A DNA stretch of 64,000 nt, taken from positions 124,001 through 188,000 of the forward strand of contig JAIBCC010000005.1 in NCBI GenBank assembly GCA_019694395.1, written 5' to 3'. Shown here piece by piece: positions 57,135-64,000 of this stretch. The stretch comes from Pyrinomonadaceae bacterium (GTDB lineage: Bacteria; Acidobacteriota; Blastocatellia; Pyrinomonadales; Pyrinomonadaceae). The notes under the pieces were generated by a model. The model saw nothing but the letters and a program-made list of their open reading frames with translations. It ran no database searches and was not told where the DNA came from. A program made the translations under genes and the position numbers. How positions within the stretch are numbered: the first letter of the stretch is position 1; the number at the start of each line of letters is the position of its first letter.

Positions 57135-58577
57135 TTATCCTTTTTTCGGCGGGGCAACCCGAACAGTATTAATATCGTTGACAATTTTTCCGTTGATACG
57201 AACATTTTCCAGCGAAGAATCCTTTAAGTTATCAGCAATCGCTCCGCTTTCCACATTGTCGAAAGTGCAGTTTTTGACTTTTAAGCCGTAAATCGGAGCA
57301 TTTTCAAAACCTTGTGCGTCCATTGCATACTTACTTTTCTTACTGGTGACATTTTCGACCACAAAATTTCTCATTACCGGAGTAAATCCTCCCTTTTTGC
57401 CTTCTTCGTAATTGAAATCAATGGTAATAATTGCGTTTGAGACTTCGCCGATTTTTACATTTCGGAAATAGAAATTTTCTAAAAGTCCACCGCGCGAAGC
57501 GTTATTTTTAACGCGGAAAGCATTCCACAGATCCGGAGAATCCATATTGCAATTCTCGACAAAAAGATTTTTCACCCCGCCCGAAATTTCGCTTCCGACC
57601 GTTACGCCGCCATGTCCGTCTTTCATTGTGCAGCCGCGAACGATAATATTTTCCGTCGGAACATTCAATCTGCGTCCATCTTCGTTTCTGCCGGATTTGA
57701 TGGCGATACAATCATCGCCTGTATCGAATAAGCAATTTTCGATCAAAACATCTTTGCAGGACTCAGGATCGCAGCCATCATTATTCGGTCCGTGCGAAAC
57801 GATTGACAAACCGCGAACAATAACGTTTTCGCACAAAACGGGATGAACTTCCCACATCGGCGAATCAATGATTTTTACGCCTTCGATGAGAACGTTTTTG
57901 CATTTATAAGGTTGAATAAAATTCATCCGCAAAAAATGTCCTTCACCAAAAACACGGTCTTTAAGCGGAACACCGTCCTGCATCATTTTGTAGAGTTTAT
58001 CGCGGTCTGGTTTTTGGCTGATTTTCGCGGGATCGCCGCCGTAACGCGGATTTCCGTGCCATTTCCAAAAACTTTCTTTGCTTTGTCCGTCCAAAGTTCC
58101 TTCGCCTGTAATTGCGACGTTTGTTTGCTCGTAAGCATAAATCATCGGCGAATGATTCAGACATTCCATCCCTTCAAATCGGGTGTGAACAACAGGCAAA
58201 TAGTCTTTTCCGTCCTTGCTAAACTTAAGAGTGGCATCTTTTGAAACGAAGAGATTGACGTTTGATTTAAGATGAATTGCACCCGTCAAAAATTCACCTT
58301 TCGGCACAACTACTCGCCCGCCGCCTTTTTTATTGCATTCCTCAATCGCTTTAGTAATCGCTTGTGTATTCAAAGTTTTACCGTCACCAACTGCACCATA
58401 TTTGGTTATTAAATAATCCTTTTTCTTAAAAGTTGGCGGTTTAATCCGAGCCAGAATTTTGGGATAATCGGTTAACCAGGGATCGTTGGCAGTTTGACTA
58501 AAAACTAAATTTGGGAGAAGCGACAATGCCGCTCCTCCTGCGATTAAAGACTGGATGAATTCTCGACGATTTTGCAT
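57135..58577 (-). CDS. GH28 polygalacturonase-like enzyme, Tat signal
   Basis: A 480-residue right-handed beta-helix enzyme. N-terminus NRREFIQSLIAGGAALSLL fits a Tat signal. GH28 motifs in order: NNDGCDPESCKDVLIENC (the NTD region), FDTGDDCIAIKSGRNEDG (catalytic Asp pair), GHGGVTVGSE (His region) and FRVKNNASRGG (RIK region). It hydrolyses alpha-1,4-galacturonosyl bonds in pectin or acts as an exo-enzyme on unsaturated or rhamnogalacturonan fragments. Length (480) and the N-terminal extension suit an exo-type GH28. It precedes the Gfo/Idh gene by 7 bp. Confidence 0.93.
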   Translation of the reverse strand: MQNRREFIQSLIAGGAALSLLPNLVFSQTANDPWLTDYPKILARIKPPTFKKKDYLITKYGAVGDGKTLNTQAITKAIEECNKKGGGRVVVPKGEFLTGAIHLKSNVNLFVSKDATLKFSKDGKDYLPVVHTRFEGMECLNHSPMIYAYEQTNVAITGEGTLDGQSKESFWKWHGNPRYGGDPAKISQKPDRDKLYKMMQDGVPLKDRVFGEGHFLRMNFIQPYKCKNVLIEGVKIIDSPMWEVHPVLCENVIVRGLSIVSHGPNNDGCDPESCKDVLIENCLFDTGDDCIAIKSGRNEDGRRLNVPTENIIVRGCTMKDGHGGVTVGSEISGGVKNLFVENCNMDSPDLWNAFRVKNNASRGGLLENFYFRNVKIGEVSNAIITIDFNYEEGKKGGFTPVMRNFVVENVTSKKSKYAMDAQGFENAPIYGLKVKNCTFDNVESGAIADNLKDSSLENVRINGKIVNDINTVRVAPPKKG

Positions 58578-58591
58578 AATTTCTTTTTTTT

Positions 58592-58712
58592 GCCACAGAG
58601 TTCACAGAGAACTCAGAGAAGTTTTTGCCGTTTATTAAAATAGCTTTGTGGCTATAATTTAGATGCCCATTTACTAACAATTTAGCTCAGTGAACTCTGT
58701 GTCCTCTGTGGC
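58592..58712. repeat. inverted CACAGAG element, copy 3
   Basis: GCCACAGAGTTCACAGAGAA (58592 onward) faces AGTGAACTCTGTGTCCTCTG and TGGC (58689-58712). It spans the gap between GH28 and the CE8-PL10 gene, and its right arm includes the first base of that gene's stop codon. Confidence 0.75.
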
Positions 58713-60727
58713 TAATTTTGTTTTGCTTTCCACTTCGGATAATCAACATCCAAAAGTTTTTGCGGACTGTTCGTGTAATAGTTGTAACCCGTTCGACGCT
58801 CGATTTCGATGTCAGCCAGATTTGCTCTTAAAACTTTGTCACGCCCAATAAATATCGGACGATTAGTTGGAATTTCGTAAAATCTTGCCCACAACGGCGG
58901 AGCATTTTTGTCTTGGACGACCACGCGGTCAAAGCCTCTCGGCGCATCTTTGACGGGAATATTTTCTGTTTTTATGCCTGTAATTTTTGTTTGTTCAAAC
59001 CATTTTACAGCCGATTCAATCGCCTCAACAATTTCCGGCGAAGGATTTTTAATTTCCATCAGAAATTTGACGATTCCGACACTTTCATAGCCGCTCAAAC
59101 TGATTGGTTCAAAGTTTCGCGCGGGTGCCGGTTCGAGCGTAAATTCATCGTGTTGAGCGCACCAAACTGTTTTGACTCCATTGATTTTGACCTGAGTTTT
59201 CAGAATGACATCAATTCCCTTTTGCACGGCTTTTTCCGCTTTTGCCCGCCGTTCTTCATCTACAAAAAGATAATCAGGCTTTTTGTTTGCAATTTCCCGC
59301 AAAAACTCCAAAACACCAACCATTGCGTCATCATTGTAGGTGATGTGTGTGTAATAACCTTTTTTTAACGGGAAAAATTGCGGAAAACCGCCGTTTTCGT
59401 ATTGGGATGAAAGGAGGTAATCCAAACCTTTGAAAAAAGCCTCTTTGAAAACAGGGATTTCGGGGCGATTTGGATTTGAATTGGTCAAGCCGGTAATGAC
59501 TCTAGCCAGATAAGCCGATTGCGTATAACTGGTTCGATTGTCAATCGTCGTTTCGGAAATATCGGACTTTTTTGCAGTGATCTCGTTTTTTTGTTTGGCG
59601 GTTAAAAGTGCCGCCTGATCCTCATTCTTTTCCCAACCGCCGTTTACTTTTTGATAAACCAAAAGCTGATTGGCAATCGTCACGGCTTCATCGGTCGGAT
59701 ACCAAATCGGCTGACGTTTCAAAATATCGGTTCCCCATTCAACCGTTTTGAAAACGCCTGAAACTTTAGCTTTTGAATCCGGGGCTTTCGGATTCCAACC
59801 GTCTTCGCCTTTTAAAAAATTTTCGGCGGAAAATTGTTTGGCTTCGTCTTCGGTTAATTGGTGCGACCAAGCGACTCTGGCTGAATTATTTGCGCCTTGT
59901 CCGCTCGATTTGAATTCAGCAAAATAAGCCGTTTTTTCGCGTTCGGGCTGCCAATGATGCCAACCTTCAGGGCGAATATGTCCGCCCATTTCGGTTTCGA
60001 GATAAACCGTTCGTCCGTAATCGCGCCACGGACGACCGAGATAAACGCCTTTGACTGAACTTTCTGCCGTCAATTTGGATTTAATAAAAATCAAACCGCT
60101 TGGTTCATCCGCCGCAAACCGCATCGGCGCGGCAATGTAGCCATCGGTTTTGCTGTGGATTTCACAATTTTCAAAAACTGCGGCGGCTTGCCCGAAAATA
60201 AAATCAACCGAGCCTTCGATATACGAATCAACAAAATATTGCCGTCCGCGCCGGGTGTAAAGCGTGTCCTGCCAAGCTAAAAATCGGCATTTTTTAAAAA
60301 TTGTGCGATCTGAATCGCTGACCACGGCAACCGCCTGCGAACCGACTCCGAACGAATTTTCAAACGTAATATTTTCGGCGTAAAAATCGTGTCCGGCAAC
60401 AAAAAAAGCAAACGCCGCTGAGGTCGAACCCGCATCTTTATTGGAAATTTTGAAAGTTAATTTGGTAGTTTCGGCATTATCGCCAATTAAGGAAACAAAT
60501 GGTTTAGTGGCGGGAATGCTGATTTGTTCTTCGTAAACGCCGGGTTTGATCCGAATTGTAAAACGGCTTTTGTTGTTTTCGGGAACTTTGGCAATTGCCT
60601 CGGAAACGGTTTTGACATCGCCCGAACCGTCTGCCGCTACTACAATTTCATCTTTTGCCGTTGCACTAAAAGCAACAAAAACACTAAAAATAAGAACTAA
60701 AAATACTTGGAAAAATTTTGTAACCAC
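58712..60727 (-). CDS. bifunctional pectin methylesterase (CE8) - pectate lyase (PL10) fusion
   Basis: A 671-residue secreted protein. The GTG start at 60727 has AGGAAAAT upstream; signal FFQVFLVLIFSVFVAFSATAK. Residues about 27-335: CE8 methylesterase with DGSGDVKTVSEAI, GVGSQAVAV, WQDTLY and VDFIFGQAAAVFE (catalytic Asp pair), and GRPWRDYGRT (Arg). Residues about 355-670: PL10 with RTSYTQSAYLAR, NGGFPQFFPLKKGYYTHIT, YNDDAM, CAQHDEFTLEPAPARNFEP and RFYEIPTNRPIFIGRDKVL. Removing methyl esters creates the de-esterified polygalacturonate that the lyase domain needs, so both steps are linked in one chain. Lies behind the second TonB receptor, after a terminator. Confidence 0.93.
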   Translation of the reverse strand: MVTKFFQVFLVLIFSVFVAFSATAKDEIVVAADGSGDVKTVSEAIAKVPENNKSRFTIRIKPGVYEEQISIPATKPFVSLIGDNAETTKLTFKISNKDAGSTSAAFAFFVAGHDFYAENITFENSFGVGSQAVAVVSDSDRTIFKKCRFLAWQDTLYTRRGRQYFVDSYIEGSVDFIFGQAAAVFENCEIHSKTDGYIAAPMRFAADEPSGLIFIKSKLTAESSVKGVYLGRPWRDYGRTVYLETEMGGHIRPEGWHHWQPEREKTAYFAEFKSSGQGANNSARVAWSHQLTEDEAKQFSAENFLKGEDGWNPKAPDSKAKVSGVFKTVEWGTDILKRQPIWYPTDEAVTIANQLLVYQKVNGGWEKNEDQAALLTAKQKNEITAKKSDISETTIDNRTSYTQSAYLARVITGLTNSNPNRPEIPVFKEAFFKGLDYLLSSQYENGGFPQFFPLKKGYYTHITYNDDAMVGVLEFLREIANKKPDYLFVDEERRAKAEKAVQKGIDVILKTQVKINGVKTVWCAQHDEFTLEPAPARNFEPISLSGYESVGIVKFLMEIKNPSPEIVEAIESAVKWFEQTKITGIKTENIPVKDAPRGFDRVVVQDKNAPPLWARFYEIPTNRPIFIGRDKVLRANLADIEIERRTGYNYYTNSPQKLLDVDYPKWKAKQN

Positions 60728-60744
60728 TTTTTTTATATTTTCCT

Positions 60745-60794
60745 AAAAATGCCGCAACACCATTAGATGTAAACAAATAGTGTTACGGCATTTT
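60745..60794 (-). terminator. terminator between the second TonB receptor and CE8-PL10
   Basis: AAAATGCCG (60746-60754) pairs with CGGCATTTT (60786-60794) and AACAC (60756-60760) with GTGTT (60780-60784). On the minus strand the stem is followed by a T run (60749-60745) 18 bp before the GTG of the next gene. Confidence 0.75.
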
Positions 60795-60821
60795 ATTTCA
60801 AACAACTAATTTACTATCAAA

Positions 60822-63800
60822 TTAGAAGGTGAATCTTGCTCCTAATTGAATATCTCTCGGCAAGTTTCTTTGAGCGTTGGCAAATCCAAAAGTTGAAGTA
60901 GAACCAACCGAAGGACTTAGATTCAACCCGGTCAAATAAACCCAGTTCAGCACATTGATTCCTTCAACCCGAACCTGTAATTTCATTCCTTCACGAATCG
61001 TAAAGTTTTTGGTCAAACCGGCATCGAATTTTTGGAACGGCTGATTGCGGAAATTGTTCAAGGTATATGGCATATATCTCAAAACATTCTGCGTAGAAGT
61101 TGTATAGTTATTGCCAAATGACGGAACTGTCAGCGCACCTGTAGCCGGATTGGTCAACAGGAAACCCGAGGTATCAAAAGCCGGAATATCAACCCCATAT
61201 TTTCGACCTTGGCTGTCATACTGACCAAGTTTATTTTTCAATTTGGTCGGATCACCGTTGTAATAAACGTTCGGTAAAATCAGCGGCTCACCGCTTTGCC
61301 ATTCAAAAATGCCTTGCAGCTGCCAACCGCCTAAGATTCCGTCGATCCATTTATTCCAATTGCTTCCGAACGCTCTTTTTCTACCAACCGGAATTTCGTA
61401 AATTGTCGAAAAAGTAAAGCGATGCGGACGGCTTCCGGTCGAGATCATATCCGTTAATTCAGCATCCTGCGGATTCAATTTACGGACTTTTTCGTGGTCA
61501 TACGAGAATGTATATGAACCGTTGAAAGTCAATCCTTGGGTATAGCGTTTTACGGCTTGCAATTGAAGCGAACCAAAATCGCTGCTTCCGTTATACGAAG
61601 TCGTTACTAAATCCTGGAATTGCGGATTTGCCGTCAGCAATCTGAAACGGGCAAGTGTGCTGGCGTTCCAGGTTGAATTAGTTGGCACTAAGCCTCTGAA
61701 AGGATTAGCCACAGTAGTTGTCAAAAATGTATTGACACTGGAAATTGCATTAGTAATGGTGGTGTAATCCGTAACCCCTGCCAAGTTATTCAGGTATTGG
61801 GCGGGAACATAATTTAACTGATTAAAGACCGGTAAATTATACCCGTGTGAATAAACGGCATCGGCACTAAAACCAACTTTGAAAGGTAATTCCCGTTGAA
61901 TACCGGCAACGGCTCTCATATAGTTCGCATTTTGACGTTCATACGGTAAAACCGAAGCTGACGGACCGGTTGAACCGACTGAACCTAAAGTATTTCCAAC
62001 TGATGTGACCAAACCGAGCGCCGATCCGGTTGCCGGATTTAATCCGGTTGGAAAAGGATTATTAATTGTTCCGACAAAAGTTAAACCATTATCAGCCGAG
62101 GCTTGAAAAGTCGTAGATGGAGTAAATCCGACCTGAACTGACGAGGCAGTAATTCCGGCAAGTTGGAACGGTGCAGTAAAGATTCCGAATCCTGCTCGAA
62201 GAACTGTTTTATCATTCCACGCAAAAGAAGCTCCGATTCGCGGTTGAAAATTATTTCTATCGGTTGATTGCTGCGGTTTTTTACCACTGTCGGCAAAGAT
62301 CAATCCGCCTGCCAAGCTCTGAAATGCATTGCTTGGAATTCCAGCCGGCACGCTGGCATTGTAGTTATTCAAGGCAGCGGCTTGAAGCGGGTTTGCGATA
62401 GTTGGATTGTATCCAACCACAATTTTTCCGTTCGCTTCACGAAGTCCGCCTTCTATTTCATATCTAAAGCCTAAATTTAATGACAATCTTTGGGTAACGC
62501 GCCAATCATCCTGGAAGAAATATCCTTGGTAATTTGAAGCAACATTATAACCAACGCCTTGATCTAAAGTTCCGCTGGTGACATAGCCCAGCAAAAATGA
62601 AGCCAAATCACGTCCGACTGCACCGGCTCCATTGATCGAAGAATTTGTTGTGATCAAAGAACCTGATGATGCCTGAGTAGTAAAAGTTCCGGTGGTTGTA
62701 AAGTTTCCGGCGTTGTTTCCATTGGTGATTCTATCCTCAAAAAGACGGCGAATATCAATTCCATATCTGAAAGTATGATTTCCGGCAATTTGAGTAAATG
62801 TCGGCTGCACCGATACTTCATTAAATGCTCTGGTCAATCCTTCGTTATAATCCGAACGCTGCGGTCCCCAGGTTGTATAGTTGGTAAAATTAAACCGTGG
62901 CAGCATCGTTGAAGTGCTGATTGCCGAAATTCCCGTAAATCCCAAAGCAGAAGAGGAAATCGGATTTGCCGGAACTCTTTGCTGTTTGAAATTGTTGTAA
63001 TTTCCTTTGATGTCGAGAATTAATTTGGAAGATAAGGTAGCAGTATAATCTACGTTTCCGCCTCTGTTTTTGCGATATTCAAAACCTCTGGTAAACGCAT
63101 CGTCCGTTTCAAGGTAATTGAATTTATCGTCATAATGCGAGCTCCAAAAAACCTTACCGAAAATCTTTTGACTATCACTGATGTTGTGATCAATTCTCGT
63201 CAAAACTGTTTTATACGGAATAATATTGGTTTCATTGGTAAAATAGTTATTAGTCAATCCGGGCAAATTTGGTAAGGGATATAAACTCAAAAATTTGAGT
63301 GCTGCCTGATTGATTTTACCGGTGGGTATAATGTTTCCGGCAAAAGGAGTCCGGCAAATTGTCGTTCCGCTGGAACTGGCAACACAAGCAGATGTTCCTT
63401 TAAAGGCAGTTGTCGGATCATAAATTAAAATACTTTGTCCCGGCGTTGAAGAAAGCAGTTCGGAAAAATCTCCGATTCTCATTTTGGCAGTTGGAACAGA
63501 TAGTAAAACAGGTTGCGGAACTCTGTTATATGCCTGTTCATAAGCTGCCATAAAGAAAGTTTTATCTTTGATGATCGGACCGTTGACCTGTCCGCCAATA
63601 CGATAATAGTGACGGCTCGGACGGTCTTGTCCGGCGGCATTACTGTAAAAATTATTGGCTGTAAATGGAGTGCTTCGGTCAAAATAGTAAGCCGAGCCGT
63701 GCAGTTTATTAGTTCCGTTCTTAACTGCGACATTGACCGTTGAGCCGCCGGTAAAACCGTTTTGTGCGTCAAAACTGCTGGTTTGAATTTTGAATTGCGA

Positions 63801-64000
63801 AACTGCATCTGCCGGAGGCGTATAAGCGACCGCGCCGTCAAAAGCAAGGTTCGGAGAACCGTCAAGCGTAATCAGGTTGCCGCTTGCACCGTTTGAACGA
63901 AACGATGCCAGATTCCCGTTAGAAGTCGGACCAACAAACTGCGGGTTTCCGGTATATGAAACGCCGGGAGCCTGGGTAGCTAAAAGATATGCGGCTCCTT
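60822..64000 (-). CDS. TonB-dependent receptor, Oar-like (5' end outside window)
   Basis: The frame is open from the right edge (64000) to the stop at 60822, at least 1059 codons. An ATG at 63551 is internal, since the upstream codons continue the family pattern: FRSNGASGNLI, PPADAVSQFKIQTSSFDAQNG, GSTVNVAVKNGTNKLHGSAY and RIGGQVNGPIIKDKTFF (plug and first strands). The barrel follows, with RIDHNISDSQKIFGKVFWS and a C-terminal strand ending DIQLGARFTF, which ends in Phe as required for BAM insertion. The N-terminal signal and regulatory domain lie outside. It probably imports pectic oligosaccharides and is the first visible gene of the large leftward pectinolytic operon. Confidence 0.92.
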   Translation of the reverse strand, partial: GAAYLLATQAPGVSYTGNPQFVGPTSNGNLASFRSNGASGNLITLDGSPNLAFDGAVAYTPPADAVSQFKIQTSSFDAQNGFTGGSTVNVAVKNGTNKLHGSAYYFDRSTPFTANNFYSNAAGQDRPSRHYYRIGGQVNGPIIKDKTFFMAAYEQAYNRVPQPVLLSVPTAKMRIGDFSELLSSTPGQSILIYDPTTAFKGTSACVASSSGTTICRTPFAGNIIPTGKINQAALKFLSLYPLPNLPGLTNNYFTNETNIIPYKTVLTRIDHNISDSQKIFGKVFWSSHYDDKFNYLETDDAFTRGFEYRKNRGGNVDYTATLSSKLILDIKGNYNNFKQQRVPANPISSSALGFTGISAISTSTMLPRFNFTNYTTWGPQRSDYNEGLTRAFNEVSVQPTFTQIAGNHTFRYGIDIRRLFEDRITNGNNAGNFTTTGTFTTQASSGSLITTNSSINGAGAVGRDLASFLLGYVTSGTLDQGVGYNVASNYQGYFFQDDWRVTQRLSLNLGFRYEIEGGLREANGKIVVGYNPTIANPLQAAALNNYNASVPAGIPSNAFQSLAGGLIFADSGKKPQQSTDRNNFQPRIGASFAWNDKTVLRAGFGIFTAPFQLAGITASSVQVGFTPSTTFQASADNGLTFVGTINNPFPTGLNPATGSALGLVTSVGNTLGSVGSTGPSASVLPYERQNANYMRAVAGIQRELPFKVGFSADAVYSHGYNLPVFNQLNYVPAQYLNNLAGVTDYTTITNAISSVNTFLTTTVANPFRGLVPTNSTWNASTLARFRLLTANPQFQDLVTTSYNGSSDFGSLQLQAVKRYTQGLTFNGSYTFSYDHEKVRKLNPQDAELTDMISTGSRPHRFTFSTIYEIPVGRKRAFGSNWNKWIDGILGGWQLQGIFEWQSGEPLILPNVYYNGDPTKLKNKLGQYDSQGRKYGVDIPAFDTSGFLLTNPATGALTVPSFGNNYTTSTQNVLRYMPYTLNNFRNQPFQKFDAGLTKNFTIREGMKLQVRVEGINVLNWVYLTGLNLSPSVGSTSTFGFANAQRNLPRDIQLGARFTF

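Noticed and set aside
63479-63865. 128-residue minus-strand open frame
   Set aside because: It is out of frame with the TonB receptor, whose frame is open through the same region and encodes clear plug motifs.
1-64000. tRNA, rRNA or known riboswitch
   Set aside because: Reading both strands I found no convincing cloverleaf, rRNA segment or riboswitch core; a covariance search would be needed to exclude them fully.

Overview
The window looks like a chromosomal segment of an AT-rich Gram-negative bacterium (about 40% GC by eye), most likely an acidobacterium of the Blastocatellia/Pyrinomonadales type. This is inferred from three things: Oar-like TonB-dependent receptors with an N-terminal carboxypeptidase-regulatory domain and no SusD partner; lipoproteins with Asn/Thr-rich linkers after the lipobox; and many short inverted-repeat elements between genes. 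I could not test the taxonomy by database search.

Layout. 1-6084: surface-glycan genes (two GT4 and two GT2 glycosyltransferases, two methyltransferases). 6081-12397: a SurA-N-type periplasmic chaperone, an NtrB/NtrC-like two-component pair, a degenerate thermonuclease-domain secreted protein, a small secreted protein and a BamD-like TPR protein. 12423-21411 (minus strand): a TetR-controlled RND efflux operon (TetR, adaptor, RND pump, NTF2-like protein, ICMT-like methyltransferase, membrane protein, TolC). A four-helix-bundle gene enclosed by a 34-bp inverted repeat is inserted between adaptor and pump. 21623-26251: a DUF883-like protein, a TPR protein, a Cys-rich/carboxypeptidase-regulatory protein, aminopeptidase P and phosphopentomutase.

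26372-64000 is one large pectin-utilization region. A divergent promoter region at 32323-32542 drives two arms. Leftward: a NagB/6PGL-like protein, UxaA, an IolB/KduI-like isomerase, KduD and a GH43. Rightward: an SDR, an M24-like protein lacking metal ligands, an ExuT-like MFS transporter, KdgK, KDPG aldolase, KdgF, a PL10-like lyase, a LamG protein and a carboxylesterase. A second, mostly secreted block (42147-64000, minus strand) holds two TonB receptors, a CE8-PL10 fusion, GH28, a Tat-exported Gfo/Idh oxidoreductase, a CE12-GH43 fusion, GH95, a GH105 fusion, a cupin, a two-domain esterase and an XylF-like lipoprotein. Together they outline a route: de-esterify and cut homogalacturonan and rhamnogalacturonan outside the cell, import oligosaccharides by the TonB receptors, then convert uronates through KdgF, KduD and UxaA to 2-keto-3-deoxygluconate, and via KdgK and KDPG aldolase to pyruvate and glyceraldehyde 3-phosphate. 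Canonical uronate isomerase and tagaturonate reductase are not in the window.

Most notable beyond the genes: (1) the intervening-sequence-like four-helix-bundle element in the efflux operon; (2) four copies of a GntR/UxuR-like palindrome (TGGT-N3-ACCA core) confined to two pectin-locus regulatory regions; (3) a family of inverted heptamer-like intergenic repeats, two of which have become part of the coding sequence for secretion signals (GH43 and GH95); (4) terminators placed directly between each TonB receptor and the next enzyme gene.
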